A DNA stretch of 64,000 nucleotides from Sabethes cyaneus (lineage: Eukaryota > Arthropoda > Insecta > Diptera > Culicidae), in the NCBI RefSeq assembly GCF_943734655.1, contig NC_071353.1, positions 142,451,907 through 142,515,906 on the forward strand. The letters run 5' to 3'. Of the stretch, positions 58,601 through 64,000 are shown piece by piece (position 1 is the stretch's first letter; every line of letters begins with the position of its first letter). Under the pieces are notes generated by a model, which saw nothing but the letters and a program-made list of their open reading frames with translations, ran no database searches and was not told the DNA's origin. The position numbers and the translations under genes are program-made.

Positions 58601-59962
58601 TTCATCCTTTTTCTAAACACTGTCTTTTTAAATCCACCTAACAGTATGATTTAAATTTTTCACACAATAATTGGTTTCAATCCGTACTTCTGCAGTCAAT
58701 TGCTAATATTTTCAAACTCCATGTAACACATCTAAAGCAAGTTAACTTTGTACAGCTTTACAATACAGATAATTCATTTTCCCGAAGGAAAATCCGGAAA
58801 AACCGGATATTACTCGTGGGTATTCGATGTTTGAATCACACCTCAAAACGTGATTCAAACTTCGAACACTTTTTATTTATCTAATATCTTAATAATGCAT
58901 GAAATATTGTATTTTAACTATGCTTTAGTACGTATATATTTTGCACTTACCTAATAATCGCGAAGTGGGAAGGTAAATGTCCTAAAATTGGTATAAAAAT
59001 GCAAACGAAAAAACAGCTACTTTTGCACCAAACGCTAAGCGTATGCGAACGAAGTTAAAATCTGAGTTCTCACTTTTTTCCAGCGCCTGCTGATTTCTTA
59101 CAAGGAGTCCTACTGGTCAATGTCATGCCTCTCCGGATAGAGGACATTCTAACGAACACGGTGGTGTACAATAAGCATAATATTTTATCATATTAGCGAT
59201 ACTACGAGCATTTTATTCTGAAGTGTTCGAAGTTTAAGATTGTTCTAAGTTTGAATCAGAACGGTACATACCTACTATTCAGTGCCTACTATTATTTTCA
59301 TACATTTTAAAGGCGTCTTTGAATATTTTCTCTAAAAAAGTTTGAATTAAACTGCTTAAATATTACAGACGAAACAGCACTACATTTATAACAACCACAA
59401 ACCAGTTGTACGTATAATCGGTTGTTCTAAAAATACCGGTATTTACACAGCCTTTCAAGTCTTCTAAACGATACCGCAACGCAATGCTACAGCACGCTTC
59501 CAAAACAAAAACGGCGCAATTTGTGCCTTCCTACAACCTCAAGAGGAGAGCCTTGAAAAGCTTTACCTACTTTTTCGATAGCAACCATGACCTTCCACAC
59601 CCCAGTAGCCAGGAAACGAAAGGGAAAAACTACCACCCACAATGTTCTCCCACTGTCACACGCACTCGTTAGTGACATTTCTCCCAAACAATTTCAAGAA
59701 TAGCACCCACGAAAATAGCCATATGGCTAACCGTTCCCGTCTCGTGCCCTCCAAACTTACCGGCAGCCAGTGAAATGAGTCCAAAAATAAGCACCGACAC
59801 CTGGGCGGCAGGTTTCCGGAGCATCTTCAGCGACGAGGCGGCTGCCGTTTGGGCTAGCAGGCCTCCTCCACCACCACCGCCACCACCACTACCACCGCCT
59901 GCACCGGGGCGTGTTTCATAGGAAACCGTCGTCGGCTGATAAACGGGACCACTTCCGGGCAT
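52279..59962 (-). CDS. host gene: 228-residue two-transmembrane protein, three coding exons
   Basis: The only host gene I could assemble. Joining 59962-59761, 52851-52696 and 52607-52279 gives 687 bases, 229 codons including the stop, with both junctions in phase and GT-AG sites. The protein has a Gly-rich N-terminus (about residues 22-34), a first membrane span (about 55-75, VSVLIFGLISLAAG continuing as IAMIASG), an acidic loop (about 76-105), a second span (about 106-127, IGLIVAGVFITLLGFALLG) and an acidic tail. Intron 1 is 6.9 kb and holds several transposon remnants; intron 2 is 88 bp. I do not recognise the family. A 5' non-coding exon ending near 60254 (GTGTGAG then GTAAAG) is possible but unproven. 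Confidence 0.82.
52696..52851 (-). CDS. host two-pass membrane protein, exon 2
   Basis: The acceptor TTTTAAG ends at 52852 and the donor GTAATTGC starts at 52695. The 156-bp exon completes the first membrane span (IAMIASG), then an acidic loop (SADYSDTEQHPEAHPDGDN) and most of the second span (LDIGLIVAGVFITLLGFALLG). An ATG inside it could be mistaken for the start, but the in-frame triplet before the acceptor is a stop and the upstream exon joins in phase. Confidence 0.85.
53470..54550 (-). pseudogene. Ty3/gypsy pol remnant in host intron 1
   Basis: Minus strand, several frames: KPNGKVRICTDFSTRLN and FGKKNAAFF from the RT, LRQAPGKVEAITKMPAPPDV and LRFFLGVVN from the RT thumb, SHLIDSHTKPDENFIIA from the RNase H end, then EQLHPGIERTK, RSNVFWPKIDY and VKKCNNCATHS of the integrase zinc region near 53620-53520. 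The RNase H middle is deleted. Multiple stops. In the same transcriptional direction as the host gene. Confidence 0.78.
54628..56345 (-). CDS. Penelope-like retroelement protein (RT plus GIY-YIG endonuclease)
   Basis: An intact 507-codon frame runs from 56151 to 54628 and stays open upstream to about 56340. The RT is of Penelope type: LYCLPKIHKNPLAMRPI, LVSFDVSALFPSVPV, GLSMGSKISPLLAELFMSDFE and KRHVDDIYAIV (the catalytic Asp pair as VDD), then KLPFLDLLITK. The C-terminal GIY-YIG nuclease reads IYEIPCKDCPAVYIGQTRRKFKTR with a later conserved Glu (HLNAWESMYI). Both enzymes look complete. The N-terminal part is damaged: a shifted frame (FSDVQTLTKLSPKLESE) precedes it at about 56345-56400 and further Penelope-like sequence may reach 56582. 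Length is about two thirds of usual. It lies in host intron 1, same strand. Confidence 0.9.
56575..57125 (-). pseudogene. RTE-like LINE remnant in host intron 1
   Basis: The minus strand reads NNKAAGKDVFGTEFI (about 57105-57060), EKGDKLDSENYRAI and TYRVLTKS (about 56960-56880), then FIDFKTAYDSVN and QELWKIL (about 56745-56690) with an in-frame stop between. It covers the RT fingers and motif A only. Decayed. Confidence 0.72.
57335..58240 (+). repeat. T/C-rich degenerate satellite, second locus
   Basis: Same composition, strand polarity and motif (GTCGTCTTTTCGTC, CTGTCATTATTTTGTCG) as 6110-11545, about 46 kb away. GTC/GTT steps at 57831, 57842, 57853 and 57863 keep the 10-11 bp spacing; elsewhere the phasing is looser than in the first locus. 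It lies in intron 1 of the host gene, which reads the opposite strand. The 213- and 124-codon frames here are by-products. Confidence 0.85.
58390..59262. mobile_element. 873-bp foldback element with TTCGAACACTT repeats
   Basis: The left end GTTCTGATTCAAACTTCGAA and the right end (reverse complement of GAATCAGAAC plus AAGTGTTCGAAGTTT) are inverted. The core GATTCAAACTTCGAACACTT also occurs inside, in the forward orientation, at about 58473 and 58851. AT-rich interior, no coding. The right terminus carries an extra 13-bp partial repeat. Flanking duplications were not clear. Confidence 0.65.
59761..59962 (-). CDS. host two-pass membrane protein, exon 1
   Basis: Starts at ATG 59962 (context GCGCAATGC) and ends at a consensus donor: CTGCCG then GTAAGTTTG at 59760. 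Encodes a Gly-rich N-terminus with about ten consecutive Gly codons, then SSLKMLRKPAAQ and the first part of a membrane span. Reading past the donor gives a 97-residue frame ending at 59672, which is a by-product. A pyrimidine-rich acceptor-like site (CTTCTCGAAATAG) lies about 10-16 bp before the ATG. Confidence 0.83.
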
Positions 59963-59977
59963 TGCGCTGAGTTCCTA

Positions 59978-60770
59978 TTTCGAGAAGCCACGTAGAACGA
60001 AAGAAAAACACAAATCAATTTATTCACCCTGTTCAATGGGCTGGGCACCTCAATACTCAACGAACCTTTTCCTTTTTTCCAAACAAGTGCAATATGCAAC
60101 TCAGATCGTGATCGTGAAGTAATTTACTGACTTCTGTCTGGTTCGAAGAATGTTGTAAACGTGTGTTATTTCTGATTCATTCAATCGTTGAAAACATCAA
60201 TGCAGGGGGCCAAGGATAGTTACTCCCTTGTTCTTTCAACGTTTCACTTTACCTCACACTCTTGAGTAAGCTGAAGAACGTGAATAATTACAAGTTTTGC
60301 CTTAATTTCTAGTAGCACTCGTTATAACGTTGGTGTTAGTATTAGCACTGGTAGTATTCCCTCTTTTATGCTCTTCCACGGTTTTTCGTTCGTGCTTCGT
60401 CGACACTTGTACAAGTATAGCAACTTATGTTTTGTGTTCCAGCTTTGCCTAATTTGGAGGCTCTTGCTTTCGCTGTATGCCTCCTCTTTCTGTTCGCGAA
60501 ACTTCCGATTCGGTGTGGATTTGGATTGAATGATGATGACGTTCAGGCTTTCCAGCTGAAACTTTTTTCACGATATCACGAGCAACTGAAGTGAAGACAA
60601 TGTGATTCTATCCAGAACTCCAACACTTTAAAGGCGAACCTTGTCTCCGTCCACTCCGCCGTGTACTTTTTGAGCTGTTTTGTAACGCGAAAACCAATTT
60701 TCCAACGCACCAAACCCCCGTTCTACTCTTCCAGTCTTGTTGACGCTTGACTCACTGTGACAGAAATAGA
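59978..60770 (-). other. probable 5' region of the host gene
   Basis: Upstream of exon 1. On the minus strand a donor-like GAG/GTAAAG near 60254 and the acceptor-like site near 59977 could bound a 5' untranslated intron. Beyond 60750 the sequence turns AT-rich again. No TATA box was seen at the expected place. Confidence 0.35.
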
Positions 60771-61644
60771 GGTGTGTGTTGTGTACAGGGTACTGTTATT
60801 CCAATTCGAAAATCCGAAGCAAAGCGAGAATGCATTCGAATTATCTCATTTACATAAAATTAAGGTACAGACGCAAATATCAGCCTCATCACAACGCAGA
60901 GACGCAAAGAAACGATTATGGGACAAAACTACTGAGTGCACCCTGCTTCGAAATTCTTATCATATTTCGTGAAATGCGCAGGCTAAATTTTAATGGCGCT
61001 CGCAAGACAAAATGTTCGCTCGCGGCGCTGCAGATGCAAAAGAGATTATAGAGGCCGGAGTCAGTGATTTATTTTGGATTTATTGCATCGTTTAAAAAAT
61101 GGACGAAAATTGTTCGCCCTTCTCGCCGTGATATACAGATATTTATGCGAATGAGGAAAATATTTCAATTTAGGAATTTCTATTATTTTGGATAACATTC
61201 ATTTTTAATTTTTTTTATTTCCAAAATATTCCGGACATAACACAATCTGGAAAACCCATCATTTTCTAACTCATTTAATTTTTCGGTCATAATTCAATGA
61301 ACGTGTTCGAATATATGATATAGATATATATTTATACATTTTCAGCATTGGCGTTAATGGAAGTATAATAAGCTTCTTAAGGTGCGTTTAGATTTAGATT
61401 GTCAACATGTGGCATGCAACTTTTTCCAAACGGATGCCCGATGTGTCAACAAACAACTATGGCAACGTATTACGAATGTTCAGATGGCGACAGAAGCAAC
61501 ATGTTGTCAAAATATTGTCCAATTATTATTTAAGCCAATATTTTTGGTTGCTTAATCTATTTTCAGAGAGCGAAATAAGGCGCTATATTCTTGGCCAATT
61601 GCAACCTGGCTTCTGGTCTAAAGGCCATTAGTTCATCCCCGAGG
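60771..61644. other. non-coding AT-rich stretch
   Basis: Short chance frames on the plus strand (60757-61051, 61407-61631) with no domain. A TA-rich segment lies near 61310-61340. Nothing else recognised. Confidence 0.4.
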
Positions 61645-61752
61645 GTCCAGATTATCACTTAACCTTTATTACCAAAGATACTTCCAACGACTATAAGTAA
61701 ATCATTATCTATATGGCAAGCGTTTGGTACGGGTGGTCCACGCTTTCTTGGC
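61645..61752. repeat. dispersed repeat copy 2
   Basis: Counterpart of 37618-37736; leads directly into the RTE-like coding region at 61730. Confidence 0.6.
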
Positions 61753-63530
61753 CAGCAGTCGCATGCTCACTGCGGCAACGCGCCAAAACAGAGAGAGATA
61801 CAGAGAGACTAGAGCTGCGGAAAAAAGAATCCATCGTCTAAAGAAACGCGAGTACGAGAAGCACGTGCGCGCCGGCGCAGAGGAGCGATACGCTAGCAAC
61901 GACACACGGAGTTTCTATAAAACGGTGAGATGCAGGAATTTTGCCATGCCTGTGATGTGCAATAATAGTGCTGGCAACCTGCTTACCGACAAAACGGCGG
62001 TAGCAGCCAGGTGGAAGGAGCACTTTCAGACACTATTGAATGGAGAGGTAAATGCGAAGATCAGCAGGGACAGGATAGAAATAGTAAGCGATGGTCAAGC
62101 TGTGGAGCCACCAACACAGGAGGAGGTTAAGAAGGCAATCAGTGAGCTGAAAAACGGTAAGGCTGCTGCGAAGGACGGTATCCCGGCAGAACTTCTAAAA
62201 GCGGGGAGCGAGCGGCTGTACGAAGCAATCCACCGGATCATTGTCAGGATCTGGGAGGAAGAACAAATGCCGGAGGAGTGGTTGGATGGCCTCATTTGCC
62301 CAATTTTCAAAAAGGGACATCGAATGGAGTGTTAAAACTATCGAGGAATTACATTGCTCAATTCTGCCTACAGGATGCTTTCCCGTATCCTGTTCTGCAG
62401 ACTGAGACCGTTAGCGGAGTCCTTCATCGGCGAATACCAAGCTGGTTTTCGTGAGGGTCGCTCCACGACGGATCAGATGTTTACCCTGCGTCAGTTGCTA
62501 GACAAGTTCCGGGAGTACAACTTGCAGACACACCATCTGTTTGTGGACTTTAAAGCGGCGTACGATTCAGTTAAACGAAATGAGCTGTGGCAGATAATGC
62601 TAGAACATGGTTTTCCGACGAAACTAGTTACGCTGATTCGTGCGACGCTGGACGGATCCAAATCATGCGTTAGAATAGCGGGTGAGACCTCAGCTGCTTT
62701 CGTGACGTTGGATGGACTGAAGCAAGGGGATGCACTCTCTAACCTGCTATTCAACATTGCCTTGGAAGGTGCGAAGGGCAAACGTGGAAAGGAATGGAAT
62801 TATCATTACGAAATCTCACATGCTTCTTGGTTTTACGAATGACGTCGATATCATCGGAATCAACCGTAGAGCAGTGGAAGAGGCCTTCAGGCCCTTTAAA
62901 AGGGAAGCTGCAAGATTGGGACTTATTATTAATACCGCCAAAACGAAGTACATGGTTGCTGGTAGGGAACGTGGGAGCCCAAGTGGTGTTGGAGCCGAGG
63001 TGGAGTTAGATGGGGAACGATATGAAGTAGTGGAGGAATTTATATATCTTGGTACACTCGTGACATGTGACAACGATGTAAGCCGCGAAGTGAAACGACG
63101 AGTTGCAGCCGCGAATCGGGCTTTCTACGGATTACATAGCCAGCTGAAGTCCCGTAGTTTGCTTGGGGTTTTTGAGCGTAAAATTCTGCGATCTGTACTT
63201 GGTGGCAAAATGGAAAATGGAGTGTGGCGCAGACGCATGAATCACGAGCTGTACCAAGTATACAAATATGCTGATATAGTGAAGGTAGTGCAATATGGCA
63301 GGCTGCGGTGGGCTGGACACGTGGCCAGAATGCCCGATGAAAGAGTAGCCAAAACTATTTTCACGCACCCGCACCCGGTGAGTGTGTGCTGTCGAAGACG
63401 ATGCACGTTCAACTGGTGTTCGTGGGGATTGGAGAACGGCAGCCCAGGACCGACGGTACTGGAGGACCATAATTCGTTCGGCGCAGGATCGGTAACGGAC
63501 CGTTACCACTAAAGTAAAGTAAGTATAGGT
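61730..63530 (+). pseudogene. RTE-like LINE, 5'-truncated, damaged active site
   Basis: Frame 1 (61724-62335) has the linker RENRERYRETRAAEK-like region, FYKTVRCRNFAMPV, LKNGKAAAKDGIPAELLKAG and WLDGLICPIFKKGH. Frame 2 (62354-62842) has SAYRMLSRILFCRL, YQAGFREGRSTTDQMF, HLFVDFKAAYDSVKRNELW and LDGLKQGDALSNLLFNIALEG. Frame 3 (62730-63512) has GFTNDVDIIG, NTAKTKYMVAGRERG, YLGTLVTCDN, VFERKILRSVLGG and GRLRWAGHVARMPD. The catalytic motif is FTND where FADD is expected, a lost Asp and one kept, and about 40 residues are missing near 63155 between LKSRSL and LGVFERK. Tail near 63510-63525: AAAGTAAAGTAAGTATAGG. It lacks the endonuclease. Confidence 0.88.
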
Positions 63531-63720
63531 ATTATTTCTAGTTCCACTTGATTTCTTGGAATTCTCTCTGTGGTACATGCTGCGTAGTTGGCTTGGCTAT
63601 CAAAAAAAATTATTGATTCCAGTGATTGTCATTTTCTAGAATGCTTTTAAGAATTAGCTGCGTTAGTGTGAGATTAGACTAGATTAGATTAGATTAGATT
63701 AGATGTTTTTTCACGCAAAA
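63531..63720. other. short spacer with an AGATT run
   Basis: Contains a pentanucleotide run (AGATT repeated about six times, 63675-63703), similar to shorter runs at 37788 and 52945. No gene. Confidence 0.5.
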
Positions 63721-64000
63721 TCCTGAACAATATTAGCATCGCCTTCATCGCGAATTGAAAGAGGAATTGGTGACGGAACATTGGCAAGATTCTCATCCGG
63801 TTGTACAACGTATTCAAATCGAAACCAACGAGGAAAATACTACTGAACATTCGGTGGTTATCACCGAAATGTTTGCTGCAGAGTACTCTCGAAAAACTGA
63901 TGAGGAAAGAACCTGAACGAGCAGTGGAGCCACATCCACGATGCGATCCGTCCTACGGTGCAAGAAGTGTTGGGTACTACTGCTGCAGCCATTTCCAGTA
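63721..64000 (+). pseudogene. possible further RTE-like fragment at the window edge
   Basis: The plus strand near 63925-63990 reads QWSHIHDAIRPTVQEVLGTT, resembling the segment between endonuclease and RT in RTE-like LINEs. The frame before it (LKEELVTEHWQ) is different and stops at 63918. The rest lies outside the window. Confidence 0.35.

Noticed and set aside
59672..59760. Extension of host exon 1 to a 97-residue protein ending in WEKCH
   Set aside because: A consensus GTAAGT donor precedes it, and splicing to 52851 restores both membrane spans in phase.
63675..63703. Insect telomere-type repeat
   Set aside because: The unit is the pentamer AGATT, not TTAGG, and only about six units are present beside a LINE tail.

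Overview
This is a eukaryotic nuclear window, most likely from an insect and probably a mosquito. That is inferred from AT-rich sequence with GT-AG introns, a heavy and nested load of LINEs (RTE-like, LOA/R1-like, CR1/Jockey-like), BEL/Pao and Ty3/gypsy elements, a Penelope-like element, Tc1/mariner, hAT-type and other MITEs, and G-run-rich Helitron-like repeats. No bacterial gene organisation is present. Only one ordinary host gene could be reconstructed: a three-exon, minus-strand gene for a 228-residue two-pass membrane protein (exons 59962-59761, 52851-52696, 52607-52279). Its splice sites and phases agree exactly. Its 6.9-kb first intron is filled with transposon debris.

Layout. 1-6100: non-coding, with a TCTG microsatellite, a Helitron/DINE-like repeat (1733-3000) and one TATA-type promoter candidate. 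6110-11540: about 5 kb of T/C-rich degenerate satellite whose GTC steps recur every 10-11 bp; it is broken by three islands and a diverged second tract lies at 57335-58240. 11550-15150: non-coding, with a reverse copy of the Helitron-like repeat. 15400-18600: broken minus-strand RTE-like LINE split by a 402-bp MITE. 18870-22060: plus-strand RTE-like remnant holding a hAT-type foldback MITE, itself holding a CR1/Jockey-like LINE. 22060-26330: non-coding. 26340-27690: alternating two-unit minisatellite split by a 1.1-kb element with the same terminal repeats as the 402-bp MITE. 27740-30250: LOA/R1-like LINE split by an RTE-like element with a 12-bp target duplication. 30250-34990: non-coding. 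35025-37480: dead Tc1 transposase abutting a decayed BEL pol. 40255-48325: Ty3/gypsy RNase H remnant into which a young 7.7-kb BEL element inserted (LTRs of 724 and 717 bp, 5-bp duplication GGCTT). 48325-49230: second copy of the RTE-like element. 49715-49839: near-perfect hairpin MITE. 49850-52270: non-coding, probably downstream of the host gene. 52279-59962: host gene; intron 1 carries a gypsy remnant, a Penelope-like element with RT and GIY-YIG, an RTE-like remnant, the second T/C tract and an 873-bp foldback element. 61730-63530: RTE-like LINE with a damaged RT active site.

The elements form a readable stratigraphy: which one interrupts which gives relative ages, and the BEL element (about 1% LTR divergence by eye) is among the youngest. 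No operon, defence system, CRISPR array, rRNA or convincing tRNA gene was seen. The most unusual signal is the helically phased T-tract satellite.
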